Shown: positions 1 to 8,173, counted from the stretch's first letter. The stretch: 64,000 nt of DNA from Microbispora rosea (GCF_900156315.1 NZ_FTNI01000031.1:1-64000), one strand, 5' to 3'. Notes: generated by a model from the letters alone, not told the origin. Made by a program: numbers and translations.

Positions 1-584
1 CCGACCACGGCACAGGCGGCATCCTCCTCGGACTCTACGGACCACTAGTCGTACGCCGCACCGGCGACATACTCCCCGACAAAACCTTCACCGTCGTCTT
101 CAACGACATGAAAACCAACAACCTCACCCAAGCCCCCGACTACACCGCCAAACTCGGCGAACGCGTCGAATTCATCGTCATCGCCCACGGCAACCTCTTC
201 CACACCTTCCACATCCACGGACACCGCTGGGCCGACAACCGCACCGGCATGCTCAAAGACCCACAAGACCAAAGCCGAATCATCGACACCAAAACCACAG
301 GACCCGCCGAATCCTTCGGCTTCCAAATAATCGCCGGCGAACACGTCGGACCCGGAATGTGGATGTACCACTGCCACGTACAAAGCCACTCCGACATGGG
401 AATGGCCGGGATGTTCATGGTGGCCGACGCGAACGGGAACGTGCCGGGCCACTCCATGGACGACATGCCGGAGCACTCGATGAGTGGGACGCCGAGCCCC
501 TCCATGGCCGACATGTCGGAGCACTCGATGGGTGGGATGTCGGGCATGAGTGGGATGACGGGCCACTCCATGGACGGTTCGTAA
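1..584 (+). CDS. Multicopper oxidase, C-terminal part (5' end outside window)
   Basis: This is the last cupredoxin domain of a laccase-like multicopper oxidase, an extracytoplasmic enzyme that oxidises phenols or metal ions and reduces O2 to water. The reading frame is open from base 3. HTFHIHGH supplies type 1/type 3 copper histidines, and [13 protein letters not shown] supplies the HCH pair, the type 1 Cys and His, and the axial Met. A Met/His/Ser-rich tail of about 45 residues follows, with repeated HSM and GM units, probably copper binding. The first ~135 codons contain no G-ending codon except ATG and TGG (Lys is always AAA, Gln CAA, Glu GAA). From base 408 G-ending codons become frequent, so the gene looks like a composite. 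The next gene converges on it. The N-terminus and signal peptide cannot be judged. Confidence 0.9.
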   Translation, partial: DHGTGGILLGLYGPLVVRRTGDILPDKTFTVVFNDMKTNNLTQAPDYTAKLGERVEFIVIAHGNLFHTFHIHGHRWADNRTGMLKDPQDQSRIIDTKTTGPAESFGFQIIAGEHVGPGMWMYHCHVQSHSDMGMAGMFMVADANGNVPGHSMDDMPEHSMSGTPSPSMADMSEHSMGGMSGMSGMTGHSMDGS

Positions 585-633
585 CGGCGACACCGTCACA
601 CGTCCGCATCAGGGCTTCGGCTGGGAGCAGTCC

Positions 634-1827
634 CTATGCCGTGAAGATCTCCTCGCGGGCCTGGTCGAGCGCGGCGAGGACGGCGCCGCGCAACACCGGG
701 TTGCCCTCCACCCGGCCCGTGACGACCTGCGGAGGGACCGGGCAGATGCGGGCGACCGCCTCTTCCACCCGGGTGGTCAGCGCCGCCCCACCGGCCCGGC
801 AGACCTCCCCGGCCAGGACCACGAGGCCGGGGTCGAGCACCACGCACACGGACGCCACGCCGAGGGCGAGCCGCGAGGCGACCTCGTCGAGCAGCGGCTC
901 GCCCGCGGTCCCGGCCGCCACGGCCGCGGTCACGCAGTCGGCGGCGGTGTCCCCGGCGAACCCGTGCCCGCGGGCCAGTTCGGTGACGGCCTCGGAGCTG
1001 ACCAGCGACTGCAGGCCGCCACCGAGGGACGGCAGGCGCCCGGGCACCGCCCTGACGTCGTCGGCGAGCGGCACCCCGGGCACCGGGAGGTAGCCGATCT
1101 CCCCCGCGCTGCCCGACCGGCCCCGGTGCAGCCGTCCGCCCAGCACGACGGCCAGGCCGATGCCGCGGCCGACCCACACGAGCACGAAGTCGTCCACCTC
1201 CTGGGCGGACCCCTTCGCGCGTTCGGCGATCGCGGCGAGGTTCACGTCGTTCTCGATCGTGACGTCCCTGCGCAGGTCGCGTGCGAGCGCCTCGTGGATG
1301 CCCTCGTGCCATTGCGGCAGGTCGAAGGAGAACCGCACGTCCCCGGTGCGGGGGTCGACGACGCCGGGCGTGCCGATGACCACGCCGCGCAGCCGCGACA
1401 GCGCCACCTTGGCGCTCCTGCACGCCTTCACCACGGCCGCGTGCACCAGCGACACCGGGTCGTCCTGCCCCTCGGGGGAGGCCGTCACCTCGGCCACCAC
1501 GTCGCCGTTGATGTCGGCGATCGCCGCCGACACCCGGTCGGGGCCGACCTCGAGCCCCGCGACGTACGCGCAGGAGGCGATCACGCCGTACAACGCGGCG
1601 TTGGGCCCCCGGTTGCCCGCCTGCTCCCCGACGACCTCCACCAGGCCGCGCTCCTCCAGCCGCGCCAACGTCTGGGACGCGGTGACCTTGGACAGGCCGG
1701 TGAGCTCCCCGATCTGGCCGCGGGTCAGGGGACCCGAAGCGAGCAGCAGTTCCAGGGCGGCCCGGTCGTTGATCTCCCGGAGCAGCCGGGGCACGCCAGG
1801 ACGTCGCTCCATGCTCCTGCTTCCCAT
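634..1827 (-). CDS. ROK-family transcriptional regulator
   Basis: A NagC/XylR-type repressor: N-terminal winged helix (LTRGQIGELTGLSKVTASQ) followed by a ROK sugar-kinase-like fold. The ROK signature is visible as GRGIGLAVV...GSAGEIGYL. The CxCGxxGC zinc cluster typical of active ROK kinases and many NagC proteins is absent, so this is probably a regulator with no kinase activity. Expected role: sugar-responsive control of transport or catabolism genes. The ligand is unknown. I chose the ATG at 1827, which has GGAG about 10 nt upstream; the frame also opens at 1908 and has a Met at 1812. It converges on the oxidase gene and is divergent from the phosphatase-fold gene, so their shared intergenic region may hold its operator. 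Confidence 0.85.
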   Translation of the reverse strand: MGSRSMERRPGVPRLLREINDRAALELLLASGPLTRGQIGELTGLSKVTASQTLARLEERGLVEVVGEQAGNRGPNAALYGVIASCAYVAGLEVGPDRVSAAIADINGDVVAEVTASPEGQDDPVSLVHAAVVKACRSAKVALSRLRGVVIGTPGVVDPRTGDVRFSFDLPQWHEGIHEALARDLRRDVTIENDVNLAAIAERAKGSAQEVDDFVLVWVGRGIGLAVVLGGRLHRGRSGSAGEIGYLPVPGVPLADDVRAVPGRLPSLGGGLQSLVSSEAVTELARGHGFAGDTAADCVTAAVAAGTAGEPLLDEVASRLALGVASVCVVLDPGLVVLAGEVCRAGGAALTTRVEEAVARICPVPPQVVTGRVEGNPVLRGAVLAALDQAREEIFTA

Positions 1828-2016
1828 CGTCTGAAGTCTCCGGCTCGCCGTCGGTGCGCCCACCCACGCCCCTCCGGTGCGCTCGGCCCCCGGCGGCGCT
1901 TCGGCCATTGCGCCCGTGAATGAACAACAAGGTTTCCAGCAAGCTTAGCGAGCCGACAAGTGCGGGGAACGGCCCAGGTCGAACGTATTGGTAACGCTCC
2001 CATCTTTCGTGAGGAT

Positions 2017-2030
2017 GGCTCATATGAGCC
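2017..2030. promoter_or_regulatory. 14-bp perfect palindrome, possible operator
   Basis: GGCTCATATGAGCC reads the same on both strands. It ends 13 bp before the start codon of the membrane phosphatase-fold gene, and the divergent ROK regulator lies on its other side. It could be the ROK operator. Its position would overlap the leader or RBS region of the downstream gene. Confidence 0.4.
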
Positions 2031-2043
2031 CGAAGGGAGCGCC

Positions 2044-4020
2044 ATGACCGAGACGGCCAGGCAACCGCACACCCCACCGGCCCGCGGACTTTCCGCTCCC
2101 TCCTGGCCGCTGGTCATGCTCGTGACGGGCGTCATGCTCCTGTTCGACGTGGTGCGGGTGTTCCTGCCGTCCCTCATCACCCTGTACGGCAGGGCGGGCG
2201 AGACCGCCCCCGAGAGCATGGGGATGTACGCCGCGCTGTGGTTCGTCCTGCCGTTCGCCGCCGTCCCCGCGGCGCGGCTCGCGTCGCCCCGGATCGTCGG
2301 GGCGGTGGGCGCGGTGGCGCTCGCCGCGGCCCGGCTCTGCCTTCAGGCGGCGGACGGAGGCACGCCCCAGCTCCTGCTCGCCTCCGCCGGGGTCACGGCG
2401 GGCCTGGTCTTCCTCTACGGCTGCGCGCGGACGACCGCCGGCACGTGGGTCCCGGCCGGGCTGATCGGCGGCCTGGCCGGTTCGTCGATCCTCCATCTGG
2501 CCCTCGACCGGATGGACCTCGTCTGGCGGGACGGCCCGCTCCCCTGGATCGCCGTCGTCGTGCTCTGCGCCGCCTTCCTCTGGTCCGTACGGCTCTCGCC
2601 CGCGTCGCCCGTCCCCGCCCCGGCGGCCGTGTGGTTCGCCTTCGGCCCGATGCTCCTGCTCGCGGGCATGTACTGCGGCGCTCCGGCCGTGCTCGCGCAG
2701 GACACCGGGCAGCACAGCGGGCAGCACGGCGCACCCTTCACCGCCCTGGCGGTCGTGCTCCAGGTCGCCGCGCTGTGCGCCGCCGTCGTCTGTGCCTGGA
2801 CGACATCGTTGGGCGTGAGGACGCCCCGGAGCCGGTGGGCGTCGTGGGACTTGGCGGCCGGGCTCTTCCTCGTCGCCGGGGTGGCGGCGGCCGAGATCGG
2901 CGTGCAGGGCCTGCCGGCCCTCGTGACGACGGTCGCCCTCGGGGCCTGCGCCGGCGCCGCCGGACGACAGGCGGGCACCGCCGCGGAGAGCACAGGCGGG
3001 CGCGCGGGCGTCGCGGCGTTGGGCGGGATGCTCGTGTTCCTGGTCGGGGCGTTCCTCTACTACGCGGCCTTCGACACGGATCTGGGCTTCCCCAACGCGC
3101 TGGTCCCGGTGGCCGTGGCCGTCCTGGTGGCCGTCCTGGTCGCCGTCGTGGCCGTGCGCGCGGGCCGGCGGCACCGGGCCGCGGGGATCGACGGACAGGC
3201 TGCCCGGAGGGCGCCGCGCCGATGGGTGTTGATCGCGTTGCCGCCCGCCCTTCTGACCGGCCTCCTCACCTGGCAGTCGCCGCCCGCGACGAAAGCGATC
3301 ACCGGAAACGAGTTCACCCTCGTGGCGTACAACATCCGGATGGGCTTCGGGCTCGGCGGGCGGCTCGACCTCGACCGCATCGCCGCCTGGGCCGCGACGC
3401 GGCGTCCCGACGTGGTGCTGATGAGCGAGGTGGACCGGGGCTGGCTGCTGAACGGCGGGCACGACGACCTGGCGAGGATCGCCCGCGGCCTGGGCATGCG
3501 CTACTACTTCGCCCCCGCCGCGGACCGCCTCTGGGGCGACGCGCTGCTCACGAACCTTCCCGTCGCCGAAATCGGTTCGACCCGGCTGGGACGGCACGGA
3601 TATCCGACCGGCGCCCAGGCGCAGTCGATCGTGCTGAAGGTCGGCGACCACGAAGTGGGCATCGTCAACACCCACCTCCAGGAGCCGCGCGGGCAAGCGC
3701 CCGAGGTGGCCGCGATCGCCCGGCGGCTCGCCGCGACCTCCCGCCCGCCCGGCACCGGTGTCGCCGCTCCGCGGCCGGTGATCGTGGCAGGAGACCTCAA
3801 CACGACGCCGTCCGACCCCCAGATGCGCGTGCTGGAGGCCGCGGGCCTGTCCGACCCGCTGCGGGCGCTCGGCGACCCGCCGACCTCCCCCGCCGATGCC
3901 CCCGTGCGGCGCATCGACCACGTGCTGATCTCGGACGGGCTCACCGCGGTGGCGGCCGACGCGCCCCGGGTGCCGTTCTCCGACCACCTCCCGCTCGTCG
4001 TACGGCTCCGGCTGGATTGA
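2044..4020 (+). CDS. Polytopic membrane protein with C-terminal endonuclease/exonuclease/phosphatase domain
   Basis: Residues ~20-420 are a series of hydrophobic segments (roughly ten or more membrane helices). The last ~230 residues form an EEP (DNase I/inositol-phosphatase) fold with its metal and catalytic motifs: VAYNIRMG, SEVDRG (metal-binding Glu), GDLNTTP, the DHVLIS motif and the terminal SDHLPL His. The family cleaves phosphodiester or phosphomonoester bonds of nucleic acids, phosphoinositides or sphingolipids; the substrate cannot be told here. The predicted topology places a hydrolase at the membrane. The start at 2044 has AGGGAG 5-10 nt upstream; an in-frame upstream Met at 1960 lacks such a site. 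A hairpin follows the stop. The fusion of a multi-span domain to an EEP domain is known in actinobacteria but is not functionally described to my knowledge. Confidence 0.8.
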   Translation: MTETARQPHTPPARGLSAPSWPLVMLVTGVMLLFDVVRVFLPSLITLYGRAGETAPESMGMYAALWFVLPFAAVPAARLASPRIVGAVGAVALAAARLCLQAADGGTPQLLLASAGVTAGLVFLYGCARTTAGTWVPAGLIGGLAGSSILHLALDRMDLVWRDGPLPWIAVVVLCAAFLWSVRLSPASPVPAPAAVWFAFGPMLLLAGMYCGAPAVLAQDTGQHSGQHGAPFTALAVVLQVAALCAAVVCAWTTSLGVRTPRSRWASWDLAAGLFLVAGVAAAEIGVQGLPALVTTVALGACAGAAGRQAGTAAESTGGRAGVAALGGMLVFLVGAFLYYAAFDTDLGFPNALVPVAVAVLVAVLVAVVAVRAGRRHRAAGIDGQAARRAPRRWVLIALPPALLTGLLTWQSPPATKAITGNEFTLVAYNIRMGFGLGGRLDLDRIAAWAATRRPDVVLMSEVDRGWLLNGGHDDLARIARGLGMRYYFAPAADRLWGDALLTNLPVAEIGSTRLGRHGYPTGAQAQSIVLKVGDHEVGIVNTHLQEPRGQAPEVAAIARRLAATSRPPGTGVAAPRPVIVAGDLNTTPSDPQMRVLEAAGLSDPLRALGDPPTSPADAPVRRIDHVLISDGLTAVAADAPRVPFSDHLPLVVRLRLD

Positions 4021-4034
4021 GCCGTATCTGGCAA

Positions 4035-4058
4035 ATCACGGCCCGGCCGGCCCGTGAT
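4035..4058. terminator. Hairpin between EEP gene and Rrf2 gene
   Basis: Arms ATCACGG and CCGTGAT enclose a 10-base GC-rich loop, 15 bp after the stop of the EEP gene. There is no T-tract, as usual in high-GC genomes. It could also act as an operator for the following Rrf2 gene. Confidence 0.45.
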
Positions 4059-4093
4059 GGCGGGCGGGCGTCCTACCGATGCCAACCAGGCGG

Positions 4094-4099
4094 GATAAT
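4094..4099 (+). promoter_or_regulatory. -10 element of a probably leaderless transcript (Rrf2 gene)
   Basis: GATAAT ends 7 nt before the ATG at 4107 and no convincing ribosome binding site lies between them. This spacing puts the transcription start on the A of the ATG, the usual picture for leaderless actinobacterial mRNAs. No clear -35 box is seen. Confidence 0.5.
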
Positions 4100-4106
4100 C
4101 GACTAC

Positions 4107-4571
4107 ATGCGACTTTCTGCCCGTGTCGACTACGCCCTCCGTGCCGCCGCCGAACTCGCCGCGGCGGGTGAGGGACCCACCACGGTGGGCGAGCTGGCCA
4201 AGGAGCAGGAGATGCCCCCCAAATATCTGGAGAACATCCTGCTGCAGATGCGCCGCGCCGGACTGGTGCGCGGGCAGCGGGGCCCAGAGGGAGGCTATGT
4301 CCTGGCACGGCCGGCCAGTCAGATCTCGCTCGCCGATGTGATCCGCGCGGTGGACGGGCCACTAGCCAACGTGCGGGGCGAGCGGCCCGAGCACGTCGGA
4401 TACCAGGGCGCCGCCCAGGCGCTGCAGCAGGTGTGGATCGCGCTGCGGGCGAGTGAGCGGGCCATCCTCGAAGCGGTCAACCTGGAGCAGATCGCCAAGG
4501 GCGAGCTGCCGCCCCGGGTGACCGAACTCGCCGCCGACCCGGCGGCCTGGGACTCGCACATGCCCGTGTGA
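4107..4571 (+). CDS. Rrf2-family transcriptional regulator
   Basis: A 154-residue Rrf2 protein: the winged helix at residues 1-70 starts with the typical MRLSARVDYALRAAAELA and carries the GGYVLARP wing. The family includes IscR, NsrR and CymR, which sense Fe-S clusters, NO or cysteine status. The cluster-binding region here (around residues 85-105) contains no cysteine at all, so it cannot ligate an Fe-S cluster in the IscR/NsrR way. Its ligand or partner is therefore unknown. The start is supported by the -10 box 7 nt upstream (leaderless). Nei glycosylase follows 34 bp downstream on the same strand, so a shared transcript is possible. Confidence 0.9.
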   Translation: MRLSARVDYALRAAAELAAAGEGPTTVGELAKEQEMPPKYLENILLQMRRAGLVRGQRGPEGGYVLARPASQISLADVIRAVDGPLANVRGERPEHVGYQGAAQALQQVWIALRASERAILEAVNLEQIAKGELPPRVTELAADPAAWDSHMPV

Positions 4572-4605
4572 GCCGCCCGTACCCGATCCTCGCGGGAGGA
4601 GAGCC

Positions 4606-5391
4606 GTGCCGGAGGGTGACGCCGTCTATCGGACTGCCAAGCGGCTCAGGCAGGCCCTCGACGGCCGAAGGCTGACCCGCAGCGACTTCCGGGTGCCCCG
4701 GTACGCCACCGCGGATCTGCGCGGCCGGACCGTGCTGACGACACTCTCGCGCGGCAAGCACCTCCTGACCCGGGTGGAGGGCGGGCTCACGGTCCACACC
4801 CACCTGCGCATGGAGGGAAGCTGGCGCCTGGGCCCGGCGGGACGTCCGGCGCCGAGGGGCGACGTGGTCCGGCTGATCCTCGCCAACATCCAGTGGCAGG
4901 CGGTCGGCACACGGCTGGGGATGGTCGACCTCGTGCCGACCGACCGCGAGGAGCGCGTCGTGGGACACCTCGGCCCGGACCTGCTCGGGCCGGATTGGGA
5001 CCCCGCCCTCGCCGTGCGAAACCTGTTGCGCGCGCCGCAGCGGTCGATCGGGGAGGCGCTGCTCGACCAGCGCGACCTCGCGGGCATCGGCACGATCTGG
5101 CGGGCCGAGACGCTGTATGCCGCGCGGATGTCCCCGTGGCGTCCGGTGGGGTCGATTCCGCCGGACGAACTGGAGGCGCTCGTGGCCGTCGCCCATCGCC
5201 TGATGGACGCGAGCAAGGACGCGCCGCTCCCGGTGACGACGGGCGATCCGCGCCCCGGGCGGTCGCTGCTCGTCTACGGCAGGGCACGCCGCCCGTGCCG
5301 CCGCTGCGGCGGCCCGATCAGCGGCGGAGAGATGGGACCGCAGCCCGCCGAGCGGCTGATCTACTGGTGCCCCGCCTGCCAGCGCGACTGA
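4606..5391 (+). CDS. nei: Fpg/Nei-family DNA glycosylase (endonuclease VIII type)
   Basis: Base-excision repair enzyme that removes oxidised bases and nicks the abasic site. After removal of the initiator, the catalytic Pro-Glu pair is exposed (PEGD), which marks the Nei rather than the Fpg branch (PELP). The middle carries the helix-two-turn-helix region (around QRSIGEALLDQRDLAGIG). The C-terminus carries a complete zinc finger with CRRC and CPAC pairs. The length of 261 residues is normal. The GTG start at 4606 has GGGAGGAGAG directly upstream. It follows the Rrf2 gene and precedes a small VOC gene, all co-directional. Confidence 0.92.
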   Translation: MPEGDAVYRTAKRLRQALDGRRLTRSDFRVPRYATADLRGRTVLTTLSRGKHLLTRVEGGLTVHTHLRMEGSWRLGPAGRPAPRGDVVRLILANIQWQAVGTRLGMVDLVPTDREERVVGHLGPDLLGPDWDPALAVRNLLRAPQRSIGEALLDQRDLAGIGTIWRAETLYAARMSPWRPVGSIPPDELEALVAVAHRLMDASKDAPLPVTTGDPRPGRSLLVYGRARRPCRRCGGPISGGEMGPQPAERLIYWCPACQRD

Positions 5392-5432
5392 GAACCGACA
5401 ATAGGGCGGTACGCACACACAAAGGGGATCCC

Positions 5433-5744
5433 GTGCCGCCCACCGCCGCCCGCGTCATGCTGCTCGTCCTGTACACCGATCGGCTGGAGGAGTGCCGCGA
5501 CTTCTACGGCGCACTCGGCGTCGAGTTCACTCCGGAGCGGCACGGCCAGGGCCCGCGGCACTACGCCGCCGTCCTCGCCGACGGCACCGTGTTCGAGGTG
5601 TACCCGGCGACCGCCGAGCGCAGAACCGGATCCGTACGGCTCGGTCTCCAGGTGGACGGCGCCACCGCCGAGCCGCCGTTGGAGCCCGGCCGGCACCTCA
5701 TGACCGACCCGGACGGCAGGGTGGTCGAGGTCCAGGCGTCGTGA
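5433..5744 (+). CDS. VOC-superfamily (glyoxalase-fold) protein
   Basis: A 103-residue single VOC module: strand-helix motif at the start (MLLVLYTDRLEECRDFYGALG), core RHYAAVLADGTVFEVYP, and the ending HLMTDPDGRVVEV. Such modules act as dimers in glyoxalases, dioxygenases, antibiotic-binding proteins and epimerases; the function cannot be assigned. Possible metal ligands are a His and the Glu of FEVYP. GTG 5433 is taken as the start, with GGGG 6-9 nt upstream; an ATG at 5457 is an alternative. It lies 41 bp after nei on the same strand. Confidence 0.75.
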   Translation: MPPTAARVMLLVLYTDRLEECRDFYGALGVEFTPERHGQGPRHYAAVLADGTVFEVYPATAERRTGSVRLGLQVDGATAEPPLEPGRHLMTDPDGRVVEVQAS

Positions 5745-5892
5745 TCCCAGCCTCGTGACCCCGGCGGCCTGAAGCGACGGCGCGCCGCGGACGCCGGCCG
5801 CGAACGAGGCCGCGAGGCCGAGGAACGTGAGGACGCCGCGGGAGCGCGGCGGAAGGCGCCGCAGAGCCGGAGGGGCGAACGCGACCCCGGCG

Positions 5893-6039
5893 AAAACGGG
5901 CCGGACGGGCGCGTCGAGAACGGGCCGCACATATCGGAGACGGGCGGGCCAGGACGGGCACACCGGGGAACGGGCCGCACGAAACGGAAACGGGCCGGAC
6001 GGGCGCGTCAGGAACGAGCCGCACAAATCGGAGACGGGC
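5893..6039. repeat. Imperfect direct repeat (about 53 bp, two copies 94 bp apart) in a gene-free region
   Basis: The stretch 5745-6238 between the VOC gene and clgR contains no credible gene; open frames there are low-complexity Arg/Gly/Thr. Copy 1 (5893-5945) and copy 2 (5988-6039) share AACGGGCCGGACGGGCGCGT, then a second shared block ending in TCGGAGACGGGC. A third partial copy of GAACGGGCCGCAC lies at 5968-5980. Function unknown. Confidence 0.6.
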
Positions 6040-6238
6040 CTGCGGGGGCCAGGCGCCCACCCGTGGGATCGGGACGGGCACCCGGGTCCGGGTCGACCCG
6101 GACTGCGGGCGCGGGGGCCACGCCTGGCCTTCATGCCGGGCGTGTCCTGTCGGGCCGTGTCTTATGGGGCCTGCGGGGACGGTCGGGCGAAGTTACGGAG
6201 ACGCCGTCCGCCGGCGCGGCGGGGCGTCGAGGCGCCGC

Positions 6239-6595
6239 CTAGGCGGCGACCATGTCCTTGACTTCGGGGAAACCCTCGAAATCCGGCCCCGAGGGGACGG
6301 TCTCAGGGATGGGCAGGCGCTCGTGCTCGGGCACATCTGCCAGCACGGGGGCGGCCTGCAGCTCGGCCAGCGCGAACTGATCGGACACTTCGCGCAGCAC
6401 CTGGGACAACGGCACCCCGAGCGCGCCGCAGATCGAGGCGAGCAGCTCGGAGGAGGCTTCCTTCTGACCGCGCTCGACCTCGGACAGATAGCCGAGTGAG
6501 ACACGCGCCAGAGTGGAGACCTCGCGAAGGGTGCGATTCTGCCGCACCCTCAGCCGCCGCAGTACGTCACCGAGCAGCTGACGCAGCAGGATCAT
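6239..6595 (-). CDS. clgR: ClgR-like helix-turn-helix regulator of protease genes
   Basis: A 118-residue XRE-type protein. The HTH covers residues ~12-65 ([23 protein letters not shown]). ClgR activates clpP, clpC and related stress protease genes in Streptomyces, corynebacteria and mycobacteria and is itself a Clp substrate. The last residues are DMVAA; the terminal Ala-Ala resembles the ssrA-like Clp degron reported for ClgR. The ATG at 6595 has GGGAGGGAG 6 nt upstream; longer in-frame readings to 6823 lack support. Gene context (cinA, pgsA, rimO upstream, ftsK further on) matches known clgR loci. The 253-bp upstream gap probably holds its own promoter. Confidence 0.88.
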   Translation of the reverse strand: MILLRQLLGDVLRRLRVRQNRTLREVSTLARVSLGYLSEVERGQKEASSELLASICGALGVPLSQVLREVSDQFALAELQAAPVLADVPEHERLPIPETVPSGPDFEGFPEVKDMVAA

Positions 6596-6823
6596 CTGTC
6601 GCTCCCTCCCCAAGGGGGGCGCCTTCACGACGCCTCTCGCGGTGGGCTCATGTCGCCCCTTCTTCATCTGCCCTTCGTACATACGCCTCGCCGTCATCAT
6701 GGGTTCGCTCGGCCCCTTCGCCGGGCGTGCGCCTGTCTTGCTCCTCGCCGTTGGCTCACGGACCTCACTCACAGCTCCACCGTACCTGTAGAGGGCGACA
6801 CCGCGGCAGACCGAGGCGAGCAT

Positions 6824-6841
6824 GTTCGCTGGGGACGTAAC
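6824..6841. promoter_or_regulatory. Possible ClgR-type operator (imperfect dyad)
   Basis: GTTCGCTGGGGACGTAAC lies in the 253-bp gap upstream of clgR. Read on the minus strand it contains CG(T)C-N3-A-GCGAAC, close to the published CGCY-N-A-N-R-GCG type ClgR motif but with two deviations. It may serve autoregulation. No other feature is evident in 6596-6848. Confidence 0.25.
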
Positions 6842-6848
6842 GCGGTAA

Positions 6849-7343
6849 TCACCACGAATGTTCCCCCAAATTTGCCTTCAGCACACCTTCCAGCAGCCTC
6901 AACGCCTCCTGACAGGTGGCAGTTCTGATCCCGTCCCTGTCTCCGGTCAAGCGCAGGTCGCGGTGCCAGAGCCCCTCTCCCGGTCCCGCCAGGGCGATGT
7001 GGACCGTGCCGACCGGCTTCCCGTCCTGGGGATCGGGGCCGGCGACCCCGGTCACCGCCAGGCCGTAGTCGGAGTTCGCGAGCTTGCGCACGCCGGCGGC
7101 CATGGCCGCGGCCACGCCGGGATGCACCGCTCCCTCCCGTTCCAGGAGGTCGGACGGCACGTCGAGGAGGCTCGCCTTGAGGTCCGTGGCGTAGGCGATC
7201 ACCCCGCCCCTGAAGGCGGCCGAGGCCCCCATCGGACCGGTCATCGCGGCGCCGATCAGGCCGCCCGTGAGCGACTCCGCCACGGCGACGGTCGCACCCT
7301 GGCGCACCAGCAGGGACAGCACCTCGCTCGCCACGCCCATCAT
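6849..7343 (-). CDS. cinA: CinA C-terminal domain protein (nicotinamide-nucleotide amidase type)
   Basis: A 164-residue stand-alone CinA C-domain (COG1546). It probably deamidates NMN to NaMN in pyridine-nucleotide recycling; in some bacteria the gene is competence-linked. Family motifs visible: [12 protein letters not shown] (active-site Ser/Thr region), the [11 protein letters not shown] segment, and [23 protein letters not shown]. The start ATG at 7343 shares its A with the TGA stop of pgsA (TGATG), indicating translational coupling; GAGGAG lies about 11 nt upstream. A second Met follows immediately (7340). The N-terminal MoaB-like domain found in long CinA proteins is absent. Confidence 0.88.
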   Translation of the reverse strand: MMGVASEVLSLLVRQGATVAVAESLTGGLIGAAMTGPMGASAAFRGGVIAYATDLKASLLDVPSDLLEREGAVHPGVAAAMAAGVRKLANSDYGLAVTGVAGPDPQDGKPVGTVHIALAGPGEGLWHRDLRLTGDRDGIRTATCQEALRLLEGVLKANLGEHSW

Positions 7344-8173
7344 CAGCTTCGCGCGCTCCTCGCCACCTGCCGCAGCCGCACCGCCCGCACCACGTAGTCG
7401 GCGCCGGTCCCGACCGTGACCACCAGGGCGAGACCCATGGCCACCCACCTGATGACGCCGGGCACCCCCGGCACGATGTAGAGCGCGATGGCCACGATCT
7501 GCAACACGGTCTTCACCTTGCCGCCGTAACTGGCCGGGATAACCCCGTGCCGGATCACGAGGAAGCGCAGCAGCGTCACCCCCGCCTCGCGGGCGATGAT
7601 CACCACGGTGATCCACCACGGGATCTCGCCGAGGTACGACAGGCTGAGCAGCGCGGCGCCGATCAGCGCCTTGTCCGCGATCGGGTCGGCGATCTTCCCG
7701 AAGTCGGTGATCAGGGCGTACTTCCTGGCGAGCCAGCCGTCGAGCTGGTCGGTGAGGGAGGCGAGCAGGAAGACGCCGAGGGCCGCAAGGCGCCAGCCCT
7801 CTCCCTCGACGAACAGGAAGGCGGTGAAGACCGGGACGATCGCCAGCCGGGCGATGGTCAGGACGTTCGCGATGTTCCAGGTGCTGACCCGGCGCACCGC
7901 ACCCTCTCCGGCGCCTTCTCCGGCGTCCTCTCCGGCGCTGACGCCCTCTCCGGTCACGCCGGCGGGCGACGGCTCGGGCGCCGTACGACCATCGAATACG
8001 GCCCCGGAGCCCGGCTCCCCGGAGACGCCGGCCCCCGTCTGCGGGACACGCGGGACGGGCGCCGGAGTCGCCACCGGTGCGGCGGGCACGGCGGCGACCG
8101 GCGGCGCCGCGGGCTCCGGAGTCATCCCTCCCGGCCCCGCCACGTCCATCGGCGGCTCACCGCGCTCCGTCAT
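7343..8173 (-). CDS. pgsA: CDP-diacylglycerol--glycerol-3-phosphate 3-phosphatidyltransferase
   Basis: Membrane enzyme of the CDP-alcohol phosphatidyltransferase family making phosphatidylglycerol phosphate. The signature D-G-x2-A-R-x8-G-x3-D-x3-D is intact (DGWLAR ... [10 protein letters not shown]). Five or six membrane helices follow residue ~100. The first ~95 residues are an Ala/Pro/Gly-rich, probably disordered extension not needed for catalysis, so a later start cannot be excluded. The ATG at 8173 overlaps the rimO stop (ATGA) and the stop overlaps cinA. Gene order rimO-pgsA-cinA-clgR is conserved in actinobacteria, which supports PgsA identity; a cardiolipin synthase of the same family is the main alternative. 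Confidence 0.88.
   Translation of the reverse strand: MTERGEPPMDVAGPGGMTPEPAAPPVAAVPAAPVATPAPVPRVPQTGAGVSGEPGSGAVFDGRTAPEPSPAGVTGEGVSAGEDAGEGAGEGAVRRVSTWNIANVLTIARLAIVPVFTAFLFVEGEGWRLAALGVFLLASLTDQLDGWLARKYALITDFGKIADPIADKALIGAALLSLSYLGEIPWWITVVIIAREAGVTLLRFLVIRHGVIPASYGGKVKTVLQIVAIALYIVPGVPGVIRWVAMGLALVVTVGTGADYVVRAVRLRQVARSARS

Noticed and set aside
5361-6261. Long open frames on both strands around 5.4-6.3 kb (e.g. 257 aa minus, 144 aa plus)
   Set aside because: Arg/Gly/Pro-rich translations without RBS or family text, overlapping nei, the VOC gene and a GC-rich repeat; typical spurious frames of high-GC DNA.
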